Below are positions 1 through 6,195 of a DNA stretch of 8,244 bases, one piece after another. Under the pieces are notes generated by a model. That model did no database searches and was not told the DNA's origin. It saw only the letters and a program-made list of their open reading frames with translations. The stretch's first letter is position 1. Each line of letters opens with the position of its first letter. The position numbers and the translations under genes are program-made. Source of the stretch: an uncultured Lachnospiraceae bacterium (GTDB lineage: Bacteria; Bacillota; Clostridia; Lachnospirales; Lachnospiraceae); contig CANQYH010000139.1 in NCBI GenBank assembly GCA_947628025.1, positions 1 through 8,244 of the forward strand. The letters are read 5' to 3'.

Positions 1-413
1 CGGTACCCCTGCGCCCGGATCCATTCCAGGGTCTGCTCCACCGCCTCGGCCACCCGGTCCGGGCGGCAGGAAATGCAGCGGCTCCCCATGGACCGGACCA
101 GCATCCGGTTGAACGTGTCCGCTCCCTCCGGCTCCCCCAAATCCGGCGAAAGGATCAGGCTGGGTATATCCAGGCTCCGGCACATGGTCGCCAATATCCG
201 GTTCAGATTGGACTGCTTTTTACCGTAGGACACCAAAAAATCCCCGCCCTTTTCCTCCATGTCTTTTAAAAAGGACAGGCCGATACGGCACTTGTTCCCG
301 CCAAATGAAAAGCCCAGAAGATCCTCCCGCTTCATATAAACTGCCTGCCCGCTTCCGCAGGTCCCGATAAACTGGACCGGCGTAGGCGTCAGGAGCCGGG
401 GCCATTGTTTCAT
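1..413 (-). CDS. PLP-dependent D-cysteine desulfhydrase/ACC deaminase family enzyme, partial (N-terminal 137 residues)
   Basis: The gene reads leftward from ATG at 413 and runs off the window, so only the first 137 residues are visible. The N-terminus has LTPTPVQ, then KREDLLGFSFGGNK (residues 28-41), the signature around the Schiff-base lysine of fold-type II PLP enzymes in the ACC deaminase/D-cysteine desulfhydrase group; K41 is the candidate lysine. A QSN motif at 67-69 fits the following conserved segment of the family. Family members act on small amino acids (deamination or desulfhydration with ring opening or beta-elimination), but the substrate cannot be told here. The start is supported by GGGAGGAA just upstream (minus strand, about 420-427) and by a 4-bp ATGA overlap with the stop of the upstream glycosyltransferase gene, implying translational coupling. 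Its place beside a glycosyltransferase suggests, but does not prove, a role in modifying a glycan or making an amino-acid substituent rather than general catabolism. The family is fairly sure; the role is open. Confidence 0.82.
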   Translation of the reverse strand, partial: MKQWPRLLTPTPVQFIGTCGSGQAVYMKREDLLGFSFGGNKCRIGLSFLKDMEEKGGDFLVSYGKKQSNLNRILATMCRSLDIPSLILSPDLGEPEGADTFNRMLVRSMGSRCISCRPDRVAEAVEQTLEWIRAQGY

Positions 414-1396
414 ATGCTGTTCCTCCCTGATGATCGTTTTTGCGCCGCGTCCCCGGCGAAATACGCTTCGCACTCCTGCGCGAACCGGCGGACCGATTCT
501 CTGGCTTCCCGGTTCATTCTCCGGTACTTCTCCACAGCCTGTCCCCGCGTGCGGACCGCATACTCGATCTCGGCCTCGTCCATCCCAAACGCCACGCCGT
601 ACCGGTCCTTGTATTCAGAGCCGTAGTCTTCTTTGGTTTTTCCCGGCTCCGGCACCGCCACCGGGATACATCCGCACAGCGCCGCGATCTGCATATACGC
701 CGTATACATATCATAGCTGACGCAATATTTGCACTGATTTAACACTTTCACTTTCTCCGGTTCGGGCAGGTCGTCGATCACGATCCCGTCCCATTCTTTC
801 GGCAGGTCAGGCCTGTCCTTTCCTTTCCGGACGATATAGCAGGTCCCCGTCCGCTCGGAAAAATTGGTCTGCTTATACAGATCCAGATCGTACCGCTGGA
901 TCTTAAAGGTCCTGCAGACCGGGTTCCAGGCCGGATCGTTGTACGTATCCTGATAACAGAAAAAAAGATCTTCTTTCTTAAACACATCGTCCCGGCCGGC
1001 AAAGGGATGAAAGTACAAAAACCAGCGGACCACCCGCCTGGCATACAGCGGGTTGCCGGACACTAACTCCGGATAGACCACGACCGTTTCTTTATCCACA
1101 AACGGCCACAGCCGGCGGCGGCAGCCTTTGATCTGCGGATAGGCGTACATGCGCAGCGCCGGCGCATTTTTCACCCCGGAAAAAGGCAGGAGCCGGACCA
1201 GCAGCATACAGAAAAAATCATAGAGCAGAAACACCGGCATATCCAGCCAGTACCGCACCTCATGCCCCGCAAAATCATAGCGCGGCGCATGAAATACCTG
1301 CGCTTCATGTCCCAATTCCTCCAATTCCCTGCACAGCGCGTGCAGCACCAGCGGCCCGCCGGAGCTCTGCCGCGGAGTCACGATCACAAATTTCAT
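410..1396 (-). CDS. GT-B-like glycosyltransferase (surface polysaccharide type)
   Basis: A 328-residue protein. It opens with a Rossmann-like strand and a loop, MKFVIVTPRQSSGGPLVLHA, followed by a helix (LCRELEELGH), the usual start of the acceptor half of GT-B glycosyltransferases. A middle block, YPELVSGNPLYARRVVRW (residues 108-125), and a C-terminal block with YDMYTAYMQIAALCGC (228-243) followed by PVAVPEPG resemble conserved parts of WavQ-like and capsule-type glycosyltransferases; E250 or the nearby loop would contact the nucleotide-sugar donor. Residues 53-71 are hydrophobic but interrupted by charged residues, so membrane association rather than a clear membrane span is likely. There is no signal peptide, consistent with a cytoplasmic enzyme. 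The ATG at 1396 is preceded by AAAGG and AAAGAGG on the minus strand. A good promoter lies upstream, and the stop overlaps the start of the PLP-enzyme gene by 4 bp. Donor and acceptor sugars are unknown. The family assignment comes from recalled motifs and would need a profile search. Confidence 0.75.
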   Translation of the reverse strand: MKFVIVTPRQSSGGPLVLHALCRELEELGHEAQVFHAPRYDFAGHEVRYWLDMPVFLLYDFFCMLLVRLLPFSGVKNAPALRMYAYPQIKGCRRRLWPFVDKETVVVYPELVSGNPLYARRVVRWFLYFHPFAGRDDVFKKEDLFFCYQDTYNDPAWNPVCRTFKIQRYDLDLYKQTNFSERTGTCYIVRKGKDRPDLPKEWDGIVIDDLPEPEKVKVLNQCKYCVSYDMYTAYMQIAALCGCIPVAVPEPGKTKEDYGSEYKDRYGVAFGMDEAEIEYAVRTRGQAVEKYRRMNREARESVRRFAQECEAYFAGDAAQKRSSGRNSI

Positions 1397-1450
1397 CCTC
1401 TTTATGCCTTTCTCTGCCCGCGAATAATTACTTTCATATATTTTATACTA

Positions 1451-1479
1451 ATTATAACGGCTTTTCCCCCACAGGGCAA
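1451..1479 (-). promoter_or_regulatory. Sigma-A-type promoter for the glycosyltransferase/PLP-enzyme pair
   Basis: On the minus strand, TTGCCC (plus positions 1474-1479) is a 4/6 match to the -35 consensus and TATAAT (1451-1456) is a perfect -10 box, with exactly 17 bp between them. Transcription would start near 1444, giving a leader of about 48 nt before the ATG at 1396. The surrounding DNA is AT-rich compared with the flanking genes. Confidence 0.75.
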
Positions 1480-1547
1480 GCCATTCGGCGTCAGATTCTG
1501 AGAAACGGCTGTCGATTTTAATTTTATTATAGCTTTTTCTTTCCAAA

Positions 1548-1553
1548 TATGAT
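1548..1553 (+). promoter_or_regulatory. Candidate -10 box for the L,D-transpeptidase gene
   Basis: TATGAT is a 5/6 match to the -10 consensus, 47 nt upstream of the ATG at 1600. The best -35 at a suitable distance (TTATTA, 1524-1529, 18-bp spacer) is poor, so either the promoter is weak, it needs an activator, or the real start lies elsewhere in this AT-rich tract. Confidence 0.4.
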
Positions 1554-1599
1554 ACACTTAAAAAACAGACATTTTTTAACATAACAGGAGGAAACGCAT

Positions 1600-3000
1600 A
1601 TGCGTAGATTTTTCCATAATATAATGTTTGCGGCCCTGCTGCTCTCGCTGAGCGTGGGACAGATCCTGACGGCGCGGGCCACTTCCCAGTCCGGCAGCTT
1701 CTCCATCCCTTATTACAGCGACGAGTATCCGGAGGGACTGCCTATGCCGGAGGAACCGGAGACGAAACCGGCCGTAGAGAAGCCGCCGGTTTACGAGAAG
1801 ACCGCCGACGTAATCAATAATTCCACGCTGGCTCTGACCGCTCTGGCGCCGACGCCGCAATGGCTGCCCGGCATCAACAGCGGCGACTATGTGCTGTCCA
1901 CCAGCGGCCAGGGTTTTCTGGCCCTCTGCATCTACCGCATCGGCCTGCCCGGCGACGTCCTGTACCGCACCTACTCCAGCGCCGGCGGCTGGACCGCATG
2001 GGCCATGAACGGCGAGCATACGTCCTGGAACGTCAGTTATCCCAGCGAATCGCCCCGCATAGAAGCGATCCAGATCCGCGTAACCGGCGTTTTCAGCCAA
2101 TATTACGATATTTACTACGCTACCGTTCTCTCTGACGGCACCCTCTGCGGATGGGCCCGCAACGGCGAGAGCAGCGGCACGATGGGCCTTGGCAAATACA
2201 TTACCGATATCCGCCTCTTCGTGTGTCCCAAGGGCGAGTTCCCGGAAGATTGGAGTACCGAGCACCGTCTGGACGGCGTCGCTGAGGACGGCTTTATCTT
2301 CGGGGACGGCCTGCCTACGTTCAGCCAGGGCAACGGGCAGCCTTTCACCGGATGGGCATGGCATGAAAACGACCGCTACTACTTCGTCAACAACACCGCT
2401 CTGACCGGCTGGCAGTACCTGGACGGGTACAAGTACTATTTCCAGGAAGACGGCAAGCTGGTCACGGACCTGGAGCCGGTCATCGGCGCCAACGGCCCGT
2501 ACCTGATCAAAGTCAATAAGCAGATGAACTGCGTCACCGTCTATGTTCCGGATACGGACGGGCAGTTCATCATCCCGCTGAAGAGTTTTCTCTGCTCGAC
2601 CGGCGGCGACACTCCCATCGGCACGTTTAAGTCTCCGGAGAAGCTCCGCTGGCAGCTGATGGTCCACGACGTTTACTGCCAATATCTGACGAGGCTCGGC
2701 GCGGGACTCCATATCCTGCTGCATTCGCCGGTTTACAGCGCGCCCAACTGCAACACGCTGGATGCCGATACGTACAACATGATGGGCTATGTGCGTTCCT
2801 CCGGCTGCATCCGCCTCGTTACGCGCGACGCTAAGTGGATTTACGACCACTGCCCCGTAGGCACCACGATCCAGGTTTATAATTCCTCCATCGTCGGCCC
2901 CTACGACAGGCCCTGCATCGACTACTTCATTCCTAAGACGCAGACCTGGGATCCCACCGATCCGGATGCGGTCGCGCTTTACGGCGTCATCCAACAGTAA
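1600..3000 (+). CDS. Secreted L,D-transpeptidase (YkuD domain) with ChW and cell-wall-binding repeats
   Basis: A 466-residue exported peptidoglycan enzyme. Residues 1-28 look like a signal peptide (basic start RRFFHN, hydrophobic core, ending ARATS). A proline- and glutamate-rich spacer covers about 40-70. Two blocks resemble clostridial hydrophobic-W (ChW) repeats: about 120-163 (YRTYSSAGGWTAWAMNGE then RIEAIQIRVTG) and about 172-209 (GTLCGWARNGESSGTMG). Two short choline-type wall-binding repeats follow (GWAWHENDRYYF at 251-262; TGWQYLDGYKYYFQEDGKLV at 269-288). The YkuD domain spans about 299-428, with TGGDTPIGTF (334-343), H375, and the catalytic motif SSGCIRL, giving C403 as the nucleophile. 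YkuD enzymes make 3-3 peptidoglycan cross-links or attach proteins to the stem peptide, outside the membrane, and resist most beta-lactams other than carbapenems. The catalytic motif has Ser where the textbook motif has His (SHGC). The start is set by AGGAGG 8 nt upstream. The gene stands alone: its own promoter region lies before it and a strong terminator after it. Confidence 0.93.
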   Translation: MRRFFHNIMFAALLLSLSVGQILTARATSQSGSFSIPYYSDEYPEGLPMPEEPETKPAVEKPPVYEKTADVINNSTLALTALAPTPQWLPGINSGDYVLSTSGQGFLALCIYRIGLPGDVLYRTYSSAGGWTAWAMNGEHTSWNVSYPSESPRIEAIQIRVTGVFSQYYDIYYATVLSDGTLCGWARNGESSGTMGLGKYITDIRLFVCPKGEFPEDWSTEHRLDGVAEDGFIFGDGLPTFSQGNGQPFTGWAWHENDRYYFVNNTALTGWQYLDGYKYYFQEDGKLVTDLEPVIGANGPYLIKVNKQMNCVTVYVPDTDGQFIIPLKSFLCSTGGDTPIGTFKSPEKLRWQLMVHDVYCQYLTRLGAGLHILLHSPVYSAPNCNTLDADTYNMMGYVRSSGCIRLVTRDAKWIYDHCPVGTTIQVYNSSIVGPYDRPCIDYFIPKTQTWDPTDPDAVALYGVIQQ

Positions 3001-3018
3001 CCATTTCCGAACGGGAGC

Positions 3019-3056
3019 GGCCGCCGCAGATCTTTCCTTTCTGCGGCGGCCTTTTT
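3019..3056 (+). terminator. Rho-independent terminator after the L,D-transpeptidase gene
   Basis: A perfect 12-bp inverted repeat, GGCCGCCGCAGA (3019-3030) and TCTGCGGCGGCC (3040-3051), encloses a 9-nt loop and is followed by TTTTT (3052-3056). It starts 18 nt after the TAA stop and separates this gene from the next operon. Confidence 0.95.
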
Positions 3057-3103
3057 GCTGCCTCTCTGCCGTCCCGGCCCCGCTGTCCCGGCATAGAAAA
3101 ACA

Positions 3104-3132
3104 TTGTCATCAAACGTATTTTATGGTATATT
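3104..3132 (+). promoter_or_regulatory. Sigma-A-type promoter of the yfhO-fdtA-GT2-fdtB operon
   Basis: TTGTCA (3104-3109, 5/6 to consensus) and TATATT (3127-3132, 5/6) are separated by exactly 17 bp. Transcription would start near 3139, giving a leader of about 80 nt. It is the only good promoter between the upstream terminator and the four-gene operon. Confidence 0.78.
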
Positions 3133-3146
3133 GAAACTGTTTAACG

Positions 3147-3158
3147 CTTTCCGGAAAG
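3147..3158. promoter_or_regulatory. Perfect 12-bp palindrome just after the predicted transcription start (possible operator)
   Basis: CTTTCCGGAAAG reads identically on both strands and begins about 8 nt after the expected transcription start of the yfhO operon. That position suits a repressor site, but a 12-bp palindrome can occur by chance and no regulator is encoded in the window. Confidence 0.3.
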
Positions 3159-3160
3159 AA

Positions 3161-3181
3161 TGGTTCCGCCGGACGGGACCA
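3161..3181 (+). promoter_or_regulatory. Leader-RNA hairpin upstream of yfhO
   Basis: TGGTTCCG (3161-3168) can pair with CGGGACCA (3174-3181) over 8 bp, with one G-U pair and a CCGGA loop. No T-tract follows, so it is not a terminator by itself. It lies in the predicted 5' untranslated region, 10 nt before the ribosome binding site, and could affect mRNA stability or translation. Confidence 0.45.
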
Positions 3182-3190
3182 CCGCACCAT

Positions 3191-3218
3191 AAAGGAGGAT
3201 CTTAAACCTCATAAGACC
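3191..3218 (+). promoter_or_regulatory. Distant Shine-Dalgarno with an inverted repeat between it and the yfhO start
   Basis: AAAGGAGG (3191-3198) is a near-ideal ribosome binding site but ends 20 nt before the ATG at 3219, far beyond the usual 5-10 nt. No ATG, GTG or TTG lies at a normal distance in any frame. GGATCTTA (3197-3204) can pair with TAAGACC (3212-3218) with one bulged base and a 7-nt loop. This hairpin would hide the last two G bases of the site, or, if the rest stays open, bring it close to the start codon. Confidence 0.55.
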
Positions 3219-5762
3219 ATGAAGAGAAAAAATCTGATCCCATATATCGCCGCCATGTTGCTGTTCGCATTCTACGCGTTTGCCGCCAACTGGTCCCTGC
3301 TGCTGGGCGAAAACCTGATGAAATGGGACATCTGGGACGCGGAATATCCGATGCAGATGCTGATCTCCGACGCGCTGGCCAGCCATACGCTGCCTCTGTG
3401 GAACCCGCTGATGCACTACGGCACGCCCAACTACGCGATCACCGGCTCCCCGATTTGGTACCCCTTTACGCTTCTTTTGGCGCTGAAAGGCTATACCCCC
3501 TCAACCATCGCCCTGTCCTACGCCATGCACATCGCCATCGGCGGGTACGGCATGTTTTTGCTGACCGGATACGAACTGCGGCAGCATGAGGAGATCGGTA
3601 CAGCCGGCCGTCTGGGCGCCTGCGCGGCTGCAGGCCTGCTTTACTGCGGCAGCGGTCTTTTTTTGTCCAACGCCCAGCATATCATGATCATCATCTCCGC
3701 GGCATGGATCCCCTACGTATTTTACTTCGTCCGCCGCTGCCTGACAGAAAATAGCCTGCTGTGCGGTATGGCGGCCGGGGCCTGCGCCGGGCTGATCTTT
3801 CTGGGCGGTTACCCGGAAATGTTTTTCGACCTGTTTCTGTATCTGGCCCTGTATACCCTGTATTTCAGCTTCCGGACGGCGGATGGCGGTTCCAAAAAAT
3901 ACGCCTGGATTCCAAAAGCCGCGGCGGTCTATGTTTCCGTATGCCTGTTTACGGTACTGGCGGCCGCCGTCTCCCTGCTGCCTTTCCTGTGCAACATGGG
4001 ACTGATCACACGCGGGTCCGGCCTGGGACAGATCCCCCTGGGATACTCTCTAACCGCCTGGCTGTCGGCCATTTTTCCGGCCGCGACCAGCTTCATCTCC
4101 GGCGGAGAGATCAGCATGGTCAATTACTACGTGGGAATGATCGTACTCCTGCTGTTCCCCATGTGCTTTTCCAAGGGCTCTGCTTCCCAGCGGATCTACC
4201 CGCTGCTGGTGGCCGGAGCGCTTTTCATGTGCTGGGGCGGGAACTCCTTTTTCTACGCGCTGCTGTACCGCTTCGTGCCCATGTACGATCAGTTTCGTTT
4301 CCCGACTTTGAACCGTGTTTTCCTGACACTTTTCCTGATCCTGTCGGCGGCTCCGGCCCTGGGACAGCTGATGAACGCGTCCGTGGACGCCTCGCTCTGC
4401 CGCCGTGCGCGGATCCTGTTTACGATCGTTTTATCGGCGGCGGTTTTAAGCGGCCTGACCGGCAATCTGCTCGCGGATTCCTCCGTCCTTTCCGCCGACC
4501 GCTGCCTGGCCTTTTCCACTTCCGCGTTTATGGTCTCTTTCATCGCCGCGCTGTGGCTGGCGGCGCTTTCCGCCGTGCGGGATCAATGGCTGAAAGGCGG
4601 CCTCGTGCCTGCTGTTTTCGTCATACTCACCGCGGCGGAGCTGTGGATCCATGCGTCTGCAGAGACCCCGGTCACGATCGCCCGGTATGAACCTCTGGAG
4701 TACTCCTACTCCCAGCAGACCCGCGCGGCCGTAGACAGCGCGTTTATCCAGAACGCGAACCGGGACCGGCGGACCGATTTCAAAGAGCAGGAGCGCAGCA
4801 CGAGCGGCCTGAACAGCATCGACCTTTTGTTCAATAAGACCTTTGACGAAGAGGGCTACGTATCGTTCCGCATGAAAAGCACCGACGATTTTCTCTCCAC
4901 TTACGTCCGCACGATCATGGAACAGAACCCGGTCGTCTATTTTACCAACGATGTGGTGACGCCGGCAGATATGCCCTATGAGCAATGGAGCCGATCCTGC
5001 GATCCCGCGCCTGGCCAGATCTACGCGGCAGCCGCGCCGCAGGACGGGGCCGCCGTCATTTCCCTGCCGCAGCCGGAACTCTCAGGCAGCGCGGAGCTGG
5101 CTTTCGAGGACCAGAGCGGAACCGCCGTCATATGGGGGCCCATAAGCGCCACCGAACAGATGACAGGCCGGATCCGCCTCTTCTACCCGGACGTATCGGA
5201 GGAAAAACTGCCTCTGACGCTGACTTTCACGGAGCGCGGCGGCGAACCCGAAGAATACGCGGGAAGCTTTACGGTTTATGACGGGCCGGACGGCCGTTAC
5301 GTGGACGTCTATTTCCCGGAAGTGAACCAGGATTACGACCAGGTCCGCATTTTCTCCGCATCCGGGCTCCCCGCTTCCGCTTCGCTCGTCACGACCGCCC
5401 GGAGCACCAAAGACGCCCATGTCACGGTTTCCGAATTCGGCTTTAACGACATCCGCATGGAGGCGGACGCTCCCGCCGCCGGTTACGTGACGCTGCTGCA
5501 GGCCAAACACGACGGCTGGACGGCTTACGTGGACGGCCGGGAAACCGAGATCGCGCTGATCGACAACTGCTTCATGGGGATCGCGGTGGAACCGGGCAGC
5601 CATTCCATTGAACTGCGATTCCGGCCGGCGGAATTTTATGTGGGCCTTGCGCTGTCCGCGCTCTATTTCGCCGCGCTGGCGCTGGTTCTCTGCGTTCACC
5701 TGCTGCCCAGAAAAACGCTGTTTCATACAGCCATCCGACCAGGGAGGACAAACATTGGATAA
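3219..5762 (+). CDS. yfhO: YfhO-family membrane protein (GT-C-like glycosyltransferase)
   Basis: An 847-residue polytopic protein. It begins with a membrane segment (about 7-27), then WDIWDAEYP (36-44) and LPLWNPLMHYGTPN (58-71). This pattern of acidic residues in the first outer loop followed by PLWNP and YP is typical of YfhO proteins; D37 or D40 is a candidate catalytic acid, as in GT-C enzymes. A dozen or so further hydrophobic segments extend to about 478, including a loop with QFRFPTLNR (358-366). Residues about 480-805 are hydrophilic and probably face outside, ending in the family-typical block GWTAYVDGRE followed by GSHSIELRFRP (793-803). A last membrane segment covers about 807-829. 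YfhO-type proteins in Bacillus and Listeria relatives are thought to transfer sugars from undecaprenyl phosphate to wall or lipoteichoic polymers. The GT2 partner two genes downstream supports such a role. No closer in-frame start fits the distant ribosome binding site. The stop overlaps the next gene by 8 bp. Acceptor and sugar are unknown. Confidence 0.88.
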   Translation: MKRKNLIPYIAAMLLFAFYAFAANWSLLLGENLMKWDIWDAEYPMQMLISDALASHTLPLWNPLMHYGTPNYAITGSPIWYPFTLLLALKGYTPSTIALSYAMHIAIGGYGMFLLTGYELRQHEEIGTAGRLGACAAAGLLYCGSGLFLSNAQHIMIIISAAWIPYVFYFVRRCLTENSLLCGMAAGACAGLIFLGGYPEMFFDLFLYLALYTLYFSFRTADGGSKKYAWIPKAAAVYVSVCLFTVLAAAVSLLPFLCNMGLITRGSGLGQIPLGYSLTAWLSAIFPAATSFISGGEISMVNYYVGMIVLLLFPMCFSKGSASQRIYPLLVAGALFMCWGGNSFFYALLYRFVPMYDQFRFPTLNRVFLTLFLILSAAPALGQLMNASVDASLCRRARILFTIVLSAAVLSGLTGNLLADSSVLSADRCLAFSTSAFMVSFIAALWLAALSAVRDQWLKGGLVPAVFVILTAAELWIHASAETPVTIARYEPLEYSYSQQTRAAVDSAFIQNANRDRRTDFKEQERSTSGLNSIDLLFNKTFDEEGYVSFRMKSTDDFLSTYVRTIMEQNPVVYFTNDVVTPADMPYEQWSRSCDPAPGQIYAAAAPQDGAAVISLPQPELSGSAELAFEDQSGTAVIWGPISATEQMTGRIRLFYPDVSEEKLPLTLTFTERGGEPEEYAGSFTVYDGPDGRYVDVYFPEVNQDYDQVRIFSASGLPASASLVTTARSTKDAHVTVSEFGFNDIRMEADAPAAGYVTLLQAKHDGWTAYVDGRETEIALIDNCFMGIAVEPGSHSIELRFRPAEFYVGLALSALYFAALALVLCVHLLPRKTLFHTAIRPGRTNIG
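5741..5747 (+). promoter_or_regulatory. Ribosome binding site that sets the TTG start of fdtA
   Basis: AGGGAGG lies 7 nt before TTG at 5755, an ideal distance. The next in-frame candidate, ATG at 5779, has only a weak AGGAAA site upstream. The site is inside the end of yfhO, as expected for coupled translation. Confidence 0.8.
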
Positions 5763-6195
5763 TACAGGAAACGTCCGTATGCTGGAATTCCCGGAACACG
5801 GGGACCGGCGCGGACAATTAGTCATCGTCGAGGGAAACATCGATATCCCGTTTGAGATCAAGCGGATCTTCTACATCTACGGCTCCGACGCCGACGTGGT
5901 GCGGGGCCAGCACGCCAACCTGAAAAGCGAGTTCGTACTGATCAATATCTGCGGACGAAGCAAAGTGCGGGTCAAAGACGGGCTGGGCAACGAGGCCGTC
6001 TTCAGTCTGAACCGCCCGCATACGGGGATCTATCTGCCGGCCATGGTCTGGAAAGACATGTATGATTTCAGCCCCGATTCGGTCCTGCTGGTACTGTCCA
6101 GCGAACACTACGATCCCAACGAATACATCCGCAATTACGATCAGTTTGTGGAAACGATCCGCAAACAACTGCATTTAGAGGAGCGGTGGTCATGA
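5755..6195 (+). CDS. fdtA: FdtA/QdtA-type dTDP-4-keto-6-deoxyhexose 3,4-ketoisomerase
   Basis: A 146-residue single-domain cupin of the FdtA family (also called WxcM-like), near the usual family length of about 130-145. With the TTG start, the motifs in order are LEFPEHGDRRGQL (10-22), IPFEIKRIFYIY (31-42), VRGQHAN (49-55), SEFVLINICG (58-67), MVWKDMYDFSPDSVLLVLSS (97-116) and YIRNYDQF (124-131). These enzymes move the keto group of dTDP-4-keto-6-deoxyglucose from C4 to C3, in the cytoplasm, before 3-amination. FdtA (galacto product, toward Fuc3NAc) and QdtA (gluco product, toward Qui3NAc) are hard to separate by eye, so the symbol is a family label. The aminotransferase two genes downstream is the expected next step. 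One oddity: the conserved HAH pair reads H53-A-N55 here. The gene starts 8 bp inside yfhO and its TGA overlaps the next ATG by 4 bp. No rmlA or rmlB for the precursor lies in the window. Confidence 0.88.
   Translation: MDNTGNVRMLEFPEHGDRRGQLVIVEGNIDIPFEIKRIFYIYGSDADVVRGQHANLKSEFVLINICGRSKVRVKDGLGNEAVFSLNRPHTGIYLPAMVWKDMYDFSPDSVLLVLSSEHYDPNEYIRNYDQFVETIRKQLHLEERWS

Larger units (their letters stand above)
1397..1599. other. Divergent intergenic region
   Basis: This is the only stretch between the leftward and rightward units. It is AT-rich and holds the leftward promoter, a weaker rightward promoter candidate, the ribosome binding site of the L,D-transpeptidase gene (AGGAGG at 1586-1591, 8 nt before ATG) and a short palindrome (TCAGATTCTGA, 1491-1501). 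I see no open reading frame of note, no terminator and no RNA gene here. Confidence 0.7.

Noticed and set aside
220..405. Short minus-strand frame near the left edge
   Set aside because: Off-frame reading of the PLP-enzyme gene, whose own frame starts at 413 with a good ribosome binding site and FGGNK motif.
1576..2994. Long minus-strand open frame (472 codons) opposite the L,D-transpeptidase gene
   Set aside because: It mirrors the GC-rich codon pattern of the plus-strand gene, has no recognisable domains and no matching promoter, while the plus frame has a signal peptide, repeats and a YkuD domain.
3161..3181. Leader hairpin as a terminator or attenuator
   Set aside because: No run of T follows it and no alternative pairing or leader peptide was evident; it is kept only as a possible structural element.
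3761..4690. Plus-strand frame (309 codons) inside yfhO
   Set aside because: Arg/Pro/Gly-rich frame-shifted reading of the membrane protein; the yfhO frame is intact throughout, so it is not a frameshift remnant.
5608..5754. Longer N-terminus for the ketoisomerase (from ATG at 5608)
   Set aside because: It would add 49 residues that are an off-frame reading of the YfhO C-terminus and exceed the family length; the TTG at 5755 has an ideal ribosome binding site.
5082..5861. Minus-strand open frame (259 codons) across the yfhO/fdtA junction
   Set aside because: It spans the antisense of two real genes and resembles no protein family.
6186..6191. GTG start for the GT2 gene two codons upstream of the ATG
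   Set aside because: The ribosome binding site is only 2 nt from the GTG but 8 nt from the ATG at 6192, and ATG gives the ATGA overlap used elsewhere in the operon.
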